Shown here: one piece after another, positions 23,580 through 33,364 of the stretch
How positions within the stretch are numbered: position 1 is the stretch's first letter
Layout: each line of letters starts with the position of its first letter
DNA from: an uncultured Faecalibacterium sp.
GTDB lineage: Bacteria; Bacillota; Clostridia; Oscillospirales; Ruminococcaceae
NCBI GenBank assembly: GCA_934525845.1
Contig: CAKSZS010000005.1
Location: 1 to 64,000 of the forward strand
Direction of reading: 5' to 3'
DNA: 64,000 nucleotides
Translations under genes and position numbers: made by a program
The notes under the pieces: model-generated
Databases searched by the model: none
What the model was told of the DNA's origin: nothing
The model's input: only the letters and a program-made list of their open reading frames with translations

Positions 23580-26381
23580 TTACACCACCAACTCCACGGT
23601 AGAGCCGCCGGTGCGGGATTTGCGCACGACCACCTGCCGGTCAATGCGGTCCTTCAGGGTGCCGACATGGGAGATGATGCCCACCAGACGGTCGCCCTCG
23701 GTCAGCCCGGCCAGCACCCGCAGGGCCTGTTCCAGGGACTCTTCGTCCAGGGAACCAAAGCCCTCGTCCAGGAACAGGGTATCCAGCCGGATGCCGCCGG
23801 CGGTGCGCTGCACCTCGTCCGAAAGGCCCAGGGCCAGCGCCAGCGATGCCTTGAAGCTCTCGCCGCCGGACAGGGTCTTGACACTGCGGCGGGTGCCGTT
23901 GTAGTGGTCGATGACCCCCAGGTCCAGGCCAGACTGACTGCGCTGGTTCTCGGCCCCGATGCGTTCCAGTTCATACTGCGCGTCGGTCATCTGCAGCAGC
24001 CGGGTGTTGGCGTGCACGAGGATGCGGTCCAGATAGTTCATCTGGATGTAGGCTTCCAGCTTGACCTTCTGCTTGCTGGTCAGGGTGCCCCCGGCGGTGG
24101 AGGCCAGCGCCCCGACCCACTGGGCACGGGCTTCCAGTGCGGTGCGGGCCTTGGCGGCTTCCCGGTACTGCTGCAGGATGCGGGTATTGGGCAGCAGCTG
24201 TGCAGCCAGCTGCTGCTGCCGGAGCCGCAGCGCCTTCTGGCGGGCGGTAAGGTCGTTCTGGCGCTGCAGCAGCTCCTGGGCGGACTGCGAAGGCAGACTG
24301 CTCTGGGCCGCCTGCTGCTGTGCAAGCAGGGCGTCTACAGCGGCCTGTGCGGCGGTGCAGCGCTGTTCGGCTGCCTGCAGAGCCTGTTCGGCCTGTTCTT
24401 TTGCCGTGCGCAGGCGGAGGCGTTCTGCAGCCAGCTCTGCCGCAGCAGTCTGTGCCTGTGTCCGCTGGGCATAAGGCAGAGCGGCCTGCTGTTCTGTGAT
24501 CTGGCGCGCCAGAGCTTCGGCGGCGGCGCTCTGGGTGGCCGCGGTCTGTTCGGCCTGTGCGGCAGAGGCTTCCAGGGCGGGGCGCTCACGGCTTTTGCGC
24601 TGGCGGTCTGCATCCAGTGCATCCCGGCGGCGGCAGTCGGCTTCGGCAGCAGTCAGCTGCTCTGCACAGATCTGCTGCTCGGCCTGCAGGCGTTCCGTTT
24701 CCTCGGCGAGCATTGCAGTGATCTGCCGTCCCCAGTGCACGGGGTCGATCGGTTCGGCAAACCGCTCCGGCAGAAGATTTCTGCCGTCCCGGAACAAGAT
24801 CTGCTGGGATTCATCGGCGGCGGCGCGGGCACTCTGGGCGGCGGCGCTGGCCTTTTCGGCGGTGCGGTCTGCGGCGTCTGCCTGCTGTTTGGCTTCGTTC
24901 ACCTGACTCTGAGTGGGAGCGGCGGCAGACAAAACCGCCAGCGCCGGGTGATGCGTGCTGCCGCAGACCGGGCAGGAAACGCCCTCCGCCAGTCCCTGTG
25001 CCAGCAGCCCGGCCTGCGCGTCCAGAAAGGCCCGCTCCAGGGCATCCCGCTTCTGGTGCGCGAGGGTCTGAGCCGCCGCTTTCTCCAGATAGACGCTCTG
25101 TGCCTGCCGGATATCCTGATAGTTTTTGCGGCAGTGGGCGAGGTGGGCCTCCAAAGTCTGCAGCGCCTGCGCCCGCTGCCGGAGCGTTTCGGCCTGATTC
25201 TGCAGGCGGAGCTTCCGGGCGGCGGCATCGTCCAGCCCGGCCAGTGCGGTTTCGGTCTCGGCGAGAAGCTTGTCCAGTGCAGTCAGCCGGGTACGCTTTT
25301 CCCGTGCCTGCGCCTGTGCCAGCCGGGCCGCGTCCCGGGCAGCCGCTTCCCGGCGGCACAGAGCATCCAATGCATCGTATGCGTCCAGCGCCTGCTGTGC
25401 CTGGGTGAGCCGGCGGGTCAGTTCGTCCAGCCGGGCTGCATCTCCGGTGTGGCGGGCGGCTTCCGCGCGGGCGGCGTCCCGCAGGGGCAGCGCGGCGGCC
25501 AGTGTGGTCTGCTGTTCCGCCAGCTGCCGGGTCAGCTGCTCGGCCTGCCGGGCGGCACCCAGCTGCTGCTGTACGGTTTTCAGCTGAAGTTCGGCGGCGC
25601 ACAGGGCGTCTCCGGCAGCGGTCTGCTCGGCCTGCTGACGTTCCAGCAGTGCTTCCAGAAGCTGCAGAGCGGTCTCCGGGGCAGTCTGGGCGCACAGGGC
25701 GTCCAGCGCTGCCGCGTCCGGATCGTCTGCGGCGTGCAGGATGCCGGCGAGCAGGCTGTCCAGCTGGGCGTTCTGGGTCAGGCACTGCTGGTTCAGCCGG
25801 GCGTTTTCCTCCTGCAGGCGCACCTGCAGCTGCTGATAGCGCTGGGTGCGGAACAGCCTGCGGAAGATGCGGCTCCGGTCCTCGGTGGAAGCGTTCAGCA
25901 GCTTGGTAAATTGTCCCTGCGCAATGAGCACGATCTGGGAAAACTGATCGTAATCCAGCCCGATGATCTCCTGCACGGCGGCAGTGACCTCTTTGGCCTT
26001 GGTGACGGGCGGACGTCCGTCGGCGTAGGTCAGGACGGCATCGGCCTTTTCGGTGGTAGTGCCCTGGCCCCGGACCTTGGGCCGGGTGTATTCCGGGTTG
26101 CGCCGCACGGTGTAGCGGGCACCGCTCACCTCAAATTCCAGTTCCACAAAGGTGGGCGTTTTGGGGTCGGCGTACTTGCTCCGGAGCATGGCACCCTCCC
26201 GCACGCCGCCGCTGGAGTGGTCGTACAAGGCATAGGTGATGGCGTCGAATAGGGTCGTTTTTCCGGCACCGGTGTCGCCGGTGACCAGATACAGTCCGCC
26301 TTTGCCCAGCTGTTCCAGGTCCAGGGTGGTCTCGGCAGCATAAGGGCCAAAGGCCGAAAGGGTCAGCTTGAGGGGTCTCAT
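23580..26381 (-). CDS. sbcC: SbcC exonuclease subunit (Rad50-like ATPase)
   Basis: A 933-residue SMC-like ATPase that, with SbcD, opens DNA hairpins and degrades blocked double-strand ends. Walker A is GDTGAGKTT near residue 35, and the signature LSGGESF and Walker B DTLFLDEGFGSLD are at the C-terminus. Between them lie two long Ala/Gln-rich coiled-coil arms joined by the zinc hook CPVCG near residue 483. It overlaps sbcD by 4 bases (ATGA), which implies coupled translation. Confidence 0.95.
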   Translation of the reverse strand: MRPLKLTLSAFGPYAAETTLDLEQLGKGGLYLVTGDTGAGKTTLFDAITYALYDHSSGGVREGAMLRSKYADPKTPTFVELEFEVSGARYTVRRNPEYTRPKVRGQGTTTEKADAVLTYADGRPPVTKAKEVTAAVQEIIGLDYDQFSQIVLIAQGQFTKLLNASTEDRSRIFRRLFRTQRYQQLQVRLQEENARLNQQCLTQNAQLDSLLAGILHAADDPDAAALDALCAQTAPETALQLLEALLERQQAEQTAAGDALCAAELQLKTVQQQLGAARQAEQLTRQLAEQQTTLAAALPLRDAARAEAARHTGDAARLDELTRRLTQAQQALDAYDALDALCRREAAARDAARLAQAQAREKRTRLTALDKLLAETETALAGLDDAAARKLRLQNQAETLRQRAQALQTLEAHLAHCRKNYQDIRQAQSVYLEKAAAQTLAHQKRDALERAFLDAQAGLLAQGLAEGVSCPVCGSTHHPALAVLSAAAPTQSQVNEAKQQADAADRTAEKASAAAQSARAAADESQQILFRDGRNLLPERFAEPIDPVHWGRQITAMLAEETERLQAEQQICAEQLTAAEADCRRRDALDADRQRKSRERPALEASAAQAEQTAATQSAAAEALARQITEQQAALPYAQRTQAQTAAAELAAERLRLRTAKEQAEQALQAAEQRCTAAQAAVDALLAQQQAAQSSLPSQSAQELLQRQNDLTARQKALRLRQQQLAAQLLPNTRILQQYREAAKARTALEARAQWVGALASTAGGTLTSKQKVKLEAYIQMNYLDRILVHANTRLLQMTDAQYELERIGAENQRSQSGLDLGVIDHYNGTRRSVKTLSGGESFKASLALALGLSDEVQRTAGGIRLDTLFLDEGFGSLDEESLEQALRVLAGLTEGDRLVGIISHVGTLKDRIDRQVVVRKSRTGGSTVELVV

Positions 26382-27520
26382 GCGTCCTCACCCTCCTTCC
26401 AGATGGATTCAATGAGCTGCTGACAGAACGCCGCCTGCTCGTCGGTCAGGGGCTGATTGTTCTGCAGCTCGTAGAACGCGGCAAACTGCTGCAGAGGTGT
26501 CTGCTGTTCCGCCTGCTCCGGAGCCGTCACGGTGTGGTTTTCCCGGGTGCGGAGGTTGTCGTAATCCAGCCGCATCAGGTTGGGGTACACCACCCGCAGA
26601 CGGGCCATGGCCTCCGGGATGTCCTGTTCGTCGGTGAGTGTGATGTGCAGATAATCGTCCACGGCGGTGTGTTCGTAGTTCCGGCGGTCGGTCAGTTCCA
26701 GGTAGCTGCCGCGCACCTCCCGCAGGTCGTGCAGCGGGGTCAGCGGGGCGGTGGTGAGGGTCACGGTGCCCTTTTCGGCCAGCTCCACAAAGGTGACGCT
26801 CTTCTGCTGCCGGGCCTCCGAGAAGGAATACTTCAGCGGGGTGCCGCAGTAGCGCACGGTGTCGAGGCCCACCCTCTGGGGACTGTGCAGATGCCCCAGC
26901 GCCACATAGTCAAAGGCGTCGAAGAGGGAGGCGTCCACGCTGTCCACCCCGCCTACGGAGGGTTCCTCGCTCTCGCAGGCGGCGGCACCGGCCACGAACT
27001 GGTGCGCCACCAGCACACTGCGGTGGGCAGGGTCCGGGACGCAGTGCCGCAGCACGCAGGCCAGGGCGTCGTTGTAGCTCTCAATGGGTTCGTCCGGGTA
27101 GATGTGCCGCACCATGGCAGGCTTCAGGAAGGGCAGTAAGTACACATCCACGGTGCCGTAGGCGTCTTCCAGCGGGATGGGCACCGGGGCGCCGGAAAAT
27201 ACCGGGCTGACATACACCCGGCTGGAGGTGAGCAGCTGGGAACCAAACGCGATGCGGTCGGCGGAATCGTGGTTGCCGCTGATGGCAAAGACGGGCAGCT
27301 TCCGCGCGGCCAGTTCGGTCAGGAACCAGTCCAGCAGGCGCACGGCTTCTGCCGGGGGCACAGGCTTGTCGTAGAGGTCTCCGGCCAGCAGAATGCCGTC
27401 CACGGGGGTCTGGTCCAGCAGGGAAAGGATCTGTTCCAGAATGAAGCGCTGGTCCTCCAGCATGGAAAATTCGCACACCCGCTTGCCCAGATGCAGGTCC
27501 GAAAGATGCAGAAATCGCAA
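26378..27520 (-). CDS. sbcD: SbcD nuclease subunit (Mre11-like)
   Basis: A 380-residue metallophosphoesterase, partner of SbcC. LHLSDLHLGK (4-13), GILLAGDLYD, ISGNHDS, VAHQF and LGHLHSPQ supply the metal ligands. The family N-terminus MRFLHLSD requires a TTG start codon at 27520, preceded by GAAAGGCGG. It heads the sbcDC operon and has its own promoter. Confidence 0.94.
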   Translation of the reverse strand: MRFLHLSDLHLGKRVCEFSMLEDQRFILEQILSLLDQTPVDGILLAGDLYDKPVPPAEAVRLLDWFLTELAARKLPVFAISGNHDSADRIAFGSQLLTSSRVYVSPVFSGAPVPIPLEDAYGTVDVYLLPFLKPAMVRHIYPDEPIESYNDALACVLRHCVPDPAHRSVLVAHQFVAGAAACESEEPSVGGVDSVDASLFDAFDYVALGHLHSPQRVGLDTVRYCGTPLKYSFSEARQQKSVTFVELAEKGTVTLTTAPLTPLHDLREVRGSYLELTDRRNYEHTAVDDYLHITLTDEQDIPEAMARLRVVYPNLMRLDYDNLRTRENHTVTAPEQAEQQTPLQQFAAFYELQNNQPLTDEQAAFCQQLIESIWKEGEDA

Positions 27521-27554
27521 GCAGAAACACCGCCTTTCAAAATAGTTTGTGTTT

Positions 27555-27584
27555 ATTATACAGCAATTGCAGTTTTGGGCGCAA
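27555..27584 (-). promoter_or_regulatory. promoter of sbcDC
   Basis: On the minus strand, TTGCGC (27579-27584), an 18-base spacer and consensus TATAAT (27555-27560). Confidence 0.65.
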
Positions 27585-27587
27585 GAA

Positions 27588-27666
27588 AAACTCCCTCAGT
27601 CACGGCTTTCGCCGTGCCAGCTCCCTCACGGAGGGAGCTGTCTGCGCAAGCAGACTGGGGGAGTTT
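27588..27666. repeat. palindromic intergenic element, compact copy 4
   Basis: 79 bp bounded by AAACTCCCTCAGTC and GACTGGGGGAGTTT. Inside are three short hairpins: CACGGC/GCCGTG, AGCTCCCTC/GAGGGAGCT and GTCTGC/GCAGAC. It lies 7 bases beyond the stop of the peptidoglycan-binding gene and abuts the sbcDC promoter. Confidence 0.75.
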
Positions 27667-27673
27667 GCTTCCC

Positions 27674-28144
27674 TTAGAACATCTTTTCCCAGGTGCCTTT
27701 GCCCACCACGCCGTCGGCGGTCAGGCCGTTGCGGCGCTGGAAGCGCTGGACGGCTGCAGCGGTGGCTGCACCGTATCTGCCGTCCGCGGTCAGACGCTCG
27801 CCGAGGGAGTTCAGCTTCTGCTGCACCAGCCGCACGGTGCCGCCGGAATCCCCGCTGCGCAGCGGAATGCCGGGGTAGGGCACGTTCAGCCCGTGCTTGG
27901 CGGTGTAACGGGTGTACAGCACGTTCCAGGTGTTGGCCCCCACCTTGCCGTCCACGTTCATCTTGTTCTTCAGCTGGAATTCCTTCACTGCATTTTCACT
28001 GCTGACGCCGAATTTTCCGTCCGCTTTCAGCTCGTCGTACCAGGTGCACGCATCGCGCACGCCGTTGAGCCAGGTCTGCACCAGAGCTGTATCCGGCCCG
28101 GAAGACCCGCGCTGGATCAGAGAGTAATATGCCGGGATCGCCAT
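27674..28144 (-). CDS. protein with two peptidoglycan-binding domains
   Basis: A 156-residue protein made almost wholly of two PG_binding_1 three-helix modules: VQTWLNG...LKADGKFGVSSENAVKEFQ...NVDGKVGANTW (about 18-75) and VQQKLNSLG...TADGRYGAATAAAVQRFQ...TADGVVGKGTWEKMF (about 100-156). There is no signal peptide and no catalytic domain. The ATG at 28144 is chosen; AAAGGAG lies 12 bases upstream. It follows spoIIR, so a spore-cortex or wall link is possible but unproven. Confidence 0.8.
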   Translation of the reverse strand: MAIPAYYSLIQRGSSGPDTALVQTWLNGVRDACTWYDELKADGKFGVSSENAVKEFQLKNKMNVDGKVGANTWNVLYTRYTAKHGLNVPYPGIPLRSGDSGGTVRLVQQKLNSLGERLTADGRYGAATAAAVQRFQRRNGLTADGVVGKGTWEKMF

Positions 28145-28195
28145 AAAGATCACACGCTCCTTTCGCCTCATGCTATGCGGCGGCAGGGGCCGGTG

Positions 28196-28828
28196 TTACC
28201 CCACCAGAACGACAGGATCCCGGCGGGCGGTGTGCCGGTGCCACCAGTCCACCAGCCTGAAGCGCAGGATGTAATCCCCGCAGACCAGGTCGTTTTCCTC
28301 TGGCTGGACATAGCCGCCGCAGGCCGAACGGCACAGCCCCGGGTAGAGCACGCACCACCAGTTGTGCCCGCGGCCGGAACCGATGTCGATGCGTACGGCG
28401 TCATACCGCCCGGCGGGCAGGGAGCCGCCGGGGTAGTGCCGCTGGGGGAAATAGAGGTTGGCCAGCTGCACCCGCACCGGAGCAGCATGACCCAGCCGGG
28501 CAAGGGTGCGCTCGGCGGTCAGCTGCAAAGCAAAAAGATTCTGTGCGGCCCAGGCCTGCACGGCGGGCTTGTCTTTGGCCGGACAGTGCGCGTCCAGATA
28601 AGTGAGAACGGCGTCCCGCACCACCAGCTTGGCATACTGGTCGGCCACGGCATCGCTGTCGGCCCGGATGTGCAGCCGCAGGGTGTCGGCGCACAGGGCG
28701 TCTCCGGCTTGCAGCTGGGTGCGGCCCCAGAAAAATCCCTGCACAAGACTGCACAGCAAAAGCGCCAGCGCCAAGCTGGCGCACCAACACTGCATCGAAC
28801 GGCGGGAAAGCGGCTTGTTCCAATCCAT
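28196..28828 (-). CDS. spoIIR: stage II sporulation protein R
   Basis: A 210-residue protein with an N-terminal membrane segment or signal anchor (residues about 13-33). The conserved SpoIIR core follows: LRLHIRADSDAVADQYAKL, VRDAVLTYL, LYFPQRHYPGGSLPAGRYDAVRIDIG and NWWCVLYPGLC. In spore formers it is made in the forespore and triggers SpoIIGA to cleave pro-sigma-E in the mother cell. No sporulation partner is in this window. The C-terminal extension (CGGYVQPEENDLVCGDY) is moderately variable in the family. Confidence 0.88.
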   Translation of the reverse strand: MDWNKPLSRRSMQCWCASLALALLLCSLVQGFFWGRTQLQAGDALCADTLRLHIRADSDAVADQYAKLVVRDAVLTYLDAHCPAKDKPAVQAWAAQNLFALQLTAERTLARLGHAAPVRVQLANLYFPQRHYPGGSLPAGRYDAVRIDIGSGRGHNWWCVLYPGLCRSACGGYVQPEENDLVCGDYILRFRLVDWWHRHTARRDPVVLVG

Positions 28829-28894
28829 AAAAAACAGACCCTTCTTCTGGAAATGATATCCAGAGGATGGGCCTGCGGGAAAGGTTTTATTCGT

Positions 28895-30262
28895 TTAGTT
28901 CTTCAGCGACTGCATCGGAGCAGGCAGACGGCCGCCGCGGTTGATGAACACCGAGGGGTCGTGGCTGTTTACCGGCATGATGGGGCCATAGCCCAGCAGA
29001 CCGCCGAAGTCCAGCACCTCGCCGGCCTTGCGGCCGATGGCGGGGATGACGCGCACGGCGGTGGTCTTGCTGTTCACCATGCCGATGGCGGCTTCATCGG
29101 CGATCAGGGCGCTGATGACGGCCGGGGTCGTGTCGCCGGGAATGATGACCATGTCGATGCCCACCGAGCAGACCGCAGTCATGGCTTCCAGCTTCTCGAT
29201 GGTCAGACAGCCGGTCTCGGCGGCGTGGATCATGCCGGCGTCCTCGCTGACCGGGATGAAAGCACCGGACAGACCGCCCACATGGTTGGAGGCCATGACG
29301 CCGCCCTTCTTCACGGCGTCGTTCAGCAGGGCCAGGCAGGCGGTGGTGCCGCAGCAGCCGCAGGTCTCCAGACCCATCTCTTCCAGAATGTTGGCCACGC
29401 TGTCGCCCACGGCAGGGGTGGGAGCCAGCGACAGGTCGATGATGCCGGCGGGCACGCCCAGTTCGCGGGAAGCCAGATTGGCCACCAGCTGGCCCACGCG
29501 GGTGATCTTGAAGGCGGTGCGCTTGACCAGCTCGGCCACCGCGTCGATGGGGGCGTCCTTGGGCAGACGGGCCAGGGCGGCACGCACGGCACCGGGGCCG
29601 GAAACGCCCACATGGATCTCGCAGTCCGGTTCGCCGGGGCCGTGGAAGGCACCGGCCATGAAGGGGTTGTCCTCCGGGGCGTTGCAGAACACCACCAGCT
29701 TGGCCGCGCCGATGCACTGCCGGTCGGCGGTCAGTTCGCTGGCCTTCTTCACGGCTTCGCCCATCAGCTTGATGGCGTCCATGTTCAGGCCGGCCTTGGT
29801 GGCACCGATGTTCACCGAGCTGCACACGATGTCGGTCTCAGCCAGGGCACGGGGGATGGACTCGATCAGGCGGCGGTCCCCGGCGGAGAAGCCTTTGTGC
29901 ACCAGAGCACTGTAGCCGCCCACAAAGTTCACGCCCACCTTTTTGCCGGCGGCGTCCAGAGTCTTGGCAAAGTCCACCGGGTCGGCGTCCGGGCAGGCAC
30001 CCAGCAGCATGGCGATGGGGGTCACGCTGATGCGCTTGTTGATGATGGGAATGCCGTACTCCGCACTGATGTGCTCTACGGCAGGCACCAGGTTTGCGGC
30101 CTTGGTGGTGATCTTGTTGTAGATGTTCTCACAGGCCTTCTTGGGGTCCGGGTCGATGCAGTCCAGCAGGCTGATGCCCATGGTCACCGTGCGCACATCC
30201 AGATTGTCCTGGGTGAACATCTCGATGGTCTCGAGGATATCACCGGTATTAAACATACTCAT
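28895..30262 (-). CDS. UPF0210 (PFL-family) protein
   Basis: A 455-residue member of UPF0210/DUF711. [21 protein letters not shown] near the start, [17 protein letters not shown] and [12 protein letters not shown] are hallmarks. The fold is related to glycyl-radical (PFL/RNR-like) barrels, although the family has no settled activity. The ACT-domain gene lies 21 bases upstream in the same direction, the widely conserved UPF0237-UPF0210 pair, which suggests a shared amino-acid-responsive role. Confidence 0.9.
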   Translation of the reverse strand: MSMFNTGDILETIEMFTQDNLDVRTVTMGISLLDCIDPDPKKACENIYNKITTKAANLVPAVEHISAEYGIPIINKRISVTPIAMLLGACPDADPVDFAKTLDAAGKKVGVNFVGGYSALVHKGFSAGDRRLIESIPRALAETDIVCSSVNIGATKAGLNMDAIKLMGEAVKKASELTADRQCIGAAKLVVFCNAPEDNPFMAGAFHGPGEPDCEIHVGVSGPGAVRAALARLPKDAPIDAVAELVKRTAFKITRVGQLVANLASRELGVPAGIIDLSLAPTPAVGDSVANILEEMGLETCGCCGTTACLALLNDAVKKGGVMASNHVGGLSGAFIPVSEDAGMIHAAETGCLTIEKLEAMTAVCSVGIDMVIIPGDTTPAVISALIADEAAIGMVNSKTTAVRVIPAIGRKAGEVLDFGGLLGYGPIMPVNSHDPSVFINRGGRLPAPMQSLKN

Positions 30263-30283
30263 AGCAGTGTATACTCCTTTGCC

Positions 30284-30553
30284 TCAGATGGTGTGCATGG
30301 CGTCAAAGACTTCCTGGCGGGTCACGTTGATCTGCATCTTCATCTCGGCGGCCAGTGCATCGGTGCGCTTGTGCAGCTCCTCGTGGCTCACGCTGCAGTT
30401 GGTGAGATCCACCAGCATGATCATGGCGAACATCCCCTGCAGAATGCTCTGGGTCACGTCTTCAATGTTGATGTTCAGCTCGCTGCACAGGCCGGAGACC
30501 TTTGCAACCACGCCGACGGTGTCGTGTCCGATCACGGTAATAAATGCTTTCAT
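30284..30553 (-). CDS. UPF0237 ACT-domain protein
   Basis: An 89-residue single ACT domain. FITVIGHDTVGVVAKVSGLCSEL is the first strand and helix; DVTQSILQGMFAMIMLVDL is the second half. The start at 30553 has GAGGGTGG upstream. Such GcvR-like small ACT proteins sense amino acids or regulate a partner. A TATACT -10 box on the minus strand lies at 30624-30629. It is divergent from the Lrp gene. Confidence 0.9.
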   Translation of the reverse strand: MKAFITVIGHDTVGVVAKVSGLCSELNINIEDVTQSILQGMFAMIMLVDLTNCSVSHEELHKRTDALAAEMKMQINVTRQEVFDAMHTI

Positions 30554-30801
30554 CGTTTCCACCCTCATTTTCCATGTTGTGAAACCATGCCGCAAACCAG
30601 ATGCGGCATACCCTTACTCCCCCAGTATAGCAGATTTGGCAAAATTTGAACACTCTTTTTGTAAAAAAGAGCAGATGGAAGCCGTAAAAGACATTCTATC
30701 CGCAAGGGAAAATTGATTTTTATGGGTGCAATCTTCTGTGCCTTGTGCTATACTTATATACAATTATTTCCCACTATCTGGCCGAGAAGGAGTAACAGAC
30801 T

Positions 30802-31281
30802 ATGGAACAGCTTTTGAAGATTCTGGAAGACAATGCGCGGCTGCCCATCGAGGACATTGCCACGATGCTGAATAAATCCCCTGCCGAGGTGGCGGCAATG
30901 ATCGACCTGGCCCGGGCGCAGGGCATCATCAAGGGCTACAAGACCCTGGTGGACTGGGAAAAGGCCGGAGTGAACCGGGTGGAAGCGGTCATCGAGCTGA
31001 ACGTCAGCCCCAAGAAGAGCCGCGGCTTTGATGAGATCGCGGCCACCATCGCGGCCTTTGATGAGGTGGAGAGCGTGCTGCTGATGAGCGGCGGCTACGA
31101 CCTGCAGCTGGTCATCAAGGGCCAGACCTTCCAGGAGATCGCGCTGTTCGTGGCAAAGCGCCTGTCCCCGCTGGACGACGTGCTGTCCACCGCCACCCAC
31201 TTTGTACTGCGTACCTATAAAAAAGAGGGCCGTCTGTACCAGGACGAAGAAATCGATGAAAGAGAGTGCACGGTGCTGTGA
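30802..31281 (+). CDS. Lrp/AsnC-family transcriptional regulator
   Basis: A 159-residue regulator: a winged helix (residues 1-50; LEDNARLPIEDIATML) and a RAM/AsnC effector domain (about 65-145; VIELNVSP, VLLMSGGYDLQLVIKG). AAGGAG lies 9 bases before the ATG. Its TGA overlaps the ATG of the aminotransferase, so it likely controls that gene in response to an amino acid. The GYD motif in the effector domain is typical. Confidence 0.9.
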   Translation: MEQLLKILEDNARLPIEDIATMLNKSPAEVAAMIDLARAQGIIKGYKTLVDWEKAGVNRVEAVIELNVSPKKSRGFDEIAATIAAFDEVESVLLMSGGYDLQLVIKGQTFQEIALFVAKRLSPLDDVLSTATHFVLRTYKKEGRLYQDEEIDERECTVL

Positions 31282-32465
31282 TGGATTACGATAAACTGAT
31301 CGCGCCTGCCGCCGAAGCCATGCGCCCTTCCGGCATCCGCAAATTTTTCGATCTGGCAGCGGAAATGCCCGAGTGCATCAGCCTGGGCGTGGGCGAGCCG
31401 GACTTCAAAACGCCCTGGGCCGTGCGCGAAGCCGGCATTGAGAGCCTGGAGCATGGCCGTACCCGCTACACCTCCAACGCCGGCCTGAAGGAGCTGCGCG
31501 CCGAGATCGCCAGGTATCTGGACCGGCGGCTGGGCCTGCACTACGACCCGCTGCACGAGGTGCTGGTGACCGTGGGCGGCAGCGAAGCCATTGATATGTG
31601 CATCCGCACCCTGGTGCAGCCCGGCGATGAGGTCATCATCCCGGAGCCGTGCTTTGTGTGCTACGAACCCATCACCACCTTGTCCGGCGGCGTGCCGGTG
31701 CACGTGGCCTGCCGGCAGGAGGACGAATTCCGCCTGCGGGCCGACGCCCTGAAAGCGGCCATCACGCCCAAGACGAAACTGCTCATCATGCCTTTCCCCA
31801 ACAACCCCACCGGTGCGGTGATGGAGCGGGAAGACCTGGAAGCCATTGCGGAAGTGCTGCGCGGCACCAACGTCATGGTGCTGTCGGATGAAATTTACGC
31901 GGAGCTGAACTACGGCCTGCGGCCCCATGTGTCCATCGCGTCTCTGCCGGACATGGCAGAGCGCACCATCGTAGTGAACGGCTTCTCCAAGACCTATGCC
32001 ATGACCGGCTGGCGCCTGGGCTATGCCTGCGGCCCGGCTCCCATCATCAAGATCATGACCAAGATCCACCAGAGCGCCATCATGAGCGCCCCCACCACCA
32101 GTCAGTATGCTGCCATCACCGCCCTGAAGGACTGCGACGGCGAGATCGACCGGATGCGGGACGAGTACAATATGCGCCGCCGTCTGGTGGTGCGTACCTT
32201 CAACGATATGGGGCTGACCTGCTTTGAGCCGCGGGGCGCGTTCTACGCCTTCCCCTGCATCCGCTCCACCGGCATGACCAGCCAGGAATTCTGCACCCAG
32301 CTTTTGGAGCAGAAGCACGTTGCCATCATTCCGGGCGATGCCTTCGGCGCTTCCGGCGAGGGCTACTGCCGCGTGTCCTACGCCTACAGCGTGGAACATC
32401 TGAAAGAAGCCATGAAGCGCATCCGGGAGTTCCTGCAGGAAAACGGGATGTACCACGGCGTCTGA
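31281..32465 (+). CDS. class I/II PLP-dependent aminotransferase
   Basis: A 394-residue fold-type I aminotransferase. ISLGVGEPDF (near 35), NNPTG near 178, LSDEIYAEL near 205 and the PLP-lysine motif NGFSKTYAMTGWR (Lys near 238) are in place. The Arg that binds the carboxylate is in YCRVSYAYS. The ATG at 31281 overlaps the Lrp stop (TGATG); no separate site is needed if translation is coupled. Relatives include aromatic and alanine/aspartate aminotransferases; the amino donor is not evident. Confidence 0.9.
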   Translation: MDYDKLIAPAAEAMRPSGIRKFFDLAAEMPECISLGVGEPDFKTPWAVREAGIESLEHGRTRYTSNAGLKELRAEIARYLDRRLGLHYDPLHEVLVTVGGSEAIDMCIRTLVQPGDEVIIPEPCFVCYEPITTLSGGVPVHVACRQEDEFRLRADALKAAITPKTKLLIMPFPNNPTGAVMEREDLEAIAEVLRGTNVMVLSDEIYAELNYGLRPHVSIASLPDMAERTIVVNGFSKTYAMTGWRLGYACGPAPIIKIMTKIHQSAIMSAPTTSQYAAITALKDCDGEIDRMRDEYNMRRRLVVRTFNDMGLTCFEPRGAFYAFPCIRSTGMTSQEFCTQLLEQKHVAIIPGDAFGASGEGYCRVSYAYSVEHLKEAMKRIREFLQENGMYHGV

Positions 32466-32478
32466 GGAGGAAGGGCGG

Positions 32479-33354
32479 ATGACGAGACGGAACAATGTGA
32501 CCGTGCTGGCGCCCGCAAAGCTGAATCTGGCGCTGGATGTGGTGGGGCTGCTGCCCAACGGCTACCATGACTTGGACATGACCATGCAGGCCATCACCCT
32601 CTATGAGCGGGTCGTCCTGCGGCGCAGTCCGTACCTGAATCTGCGCCTGCCCGGCAGTCCGGTAGCGGCCAACAACAAGAATACCGCCATCAAGGCGGCA
32701 CTGGCGTTTTTCCACTACACCGGCCTGCTGGCGGGGGTGGACATCACCATTGAAAAAAAGACCCCGGTGCGGGCAGGCATGGCGGGCGGCAGTGCCGACG
32801 CCGCTGCTGTGCTGGTGGGGCTGAACGAGCTGTATGGCGCCAGGCTCTCCATGAGTGAGTTGTGTGCGCTGGGGGCGAAGATTGGCGCGGACGTACCCTT
32901 TGCCCTCATGGGCGGCACCTGCCGGGTGCAGGGGGTGGGCGACTTCCTCAAGGCGCTGCCGCCGATGCCGGACTGCTGGTTCACGGTGGTGATGCCGGAC
33001 TACGGCGTGTCCACCCCGGAGGCCTTTGCGGCCTATGATAAGGTGGGCAGCAGCATCCACCCGGACTGCGAAGCCCAGGAAGCTGCCATCCGCGCCGAAG
33101 ACCTGTCCGCCCTGTGTGCGGCGGCAGGCAATGCGCTGGAGGAGTGCAGCGGCGCCAAGGATACCGAAGCCATCAAGGCACTGCTGCGGGAACACGGGGC
33201 CTTGACCGCCCTGATGACCGGCAGCGGCGCGGCGGTGTTCGGCGTGTTTGCGGATGAAACCTCCGCCCGCGCGGCAGCGGAAGCCGCCAGACAGCGCTGG
33301 AAACAGATCTATGTGGCACAGCCGGACCGCGGCGGTGCACGGGTCATCGGGTAA
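32479..33354 (+). CDS. ispE: 4-diphosphocytidyl-2-C-methyl-D-erythritol kinase
   Basis: A 291-residue GHMP kinase of the MEP isoprenoid pathway. APAKLNLALDVVGLLPNGYHDLD lies at the N-terminus, the ATP loop is PVRAGMAGGSADAAA near 95, and GADVPFALMGGT and TGSGAAVFG follow. GGAGGAAGG lies just before the ATG at 32479, 13 bases after the aminotransferase stop, so it is probably the last gene of that operon. Confidence 0.94.
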   Translation: MTRRNNVTVLAPAKLNLALDVVGLLPNGYHDLDMTMQAITLYERVVLRRSPYLNLRLPGSPVAANNKNTAIKAALAFFHYTGLLAGVDITIEKKTPVRAGMAGGSADAAAVLVGLNELYGARLSMSELCALGAKIGADVPFALMGGTCRVQGVGDFLKALPPMPDCWFTVVMPDYGVSTPEAFAAYDKVGSSIHPDCEAQEAAIRAEDLSALCAAAGNALEECSGAKDTEAIKALLREHGALTALMTGSGAAVFGVFADETSARAAAEAARQRWKQIYVAQPDRGGARVIG

Positions 33355-33364
33355 AAATGCATAA

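Noticed and set aside
23667..26252. An 861-codon plus-strand frame opposite sbcC
   Set aside because: Gly/Leu/Gln-rich mirror of the SbcC coiled coils; no ribosome site or known domain.
27269..30649. An 1126-codon plus-strand frame across sbcD, spoIIR and the UPF0210 gene
   Set aside because: His/Gln/Gly-rich shadow of several well-supported minus-strand genes and their gaps.
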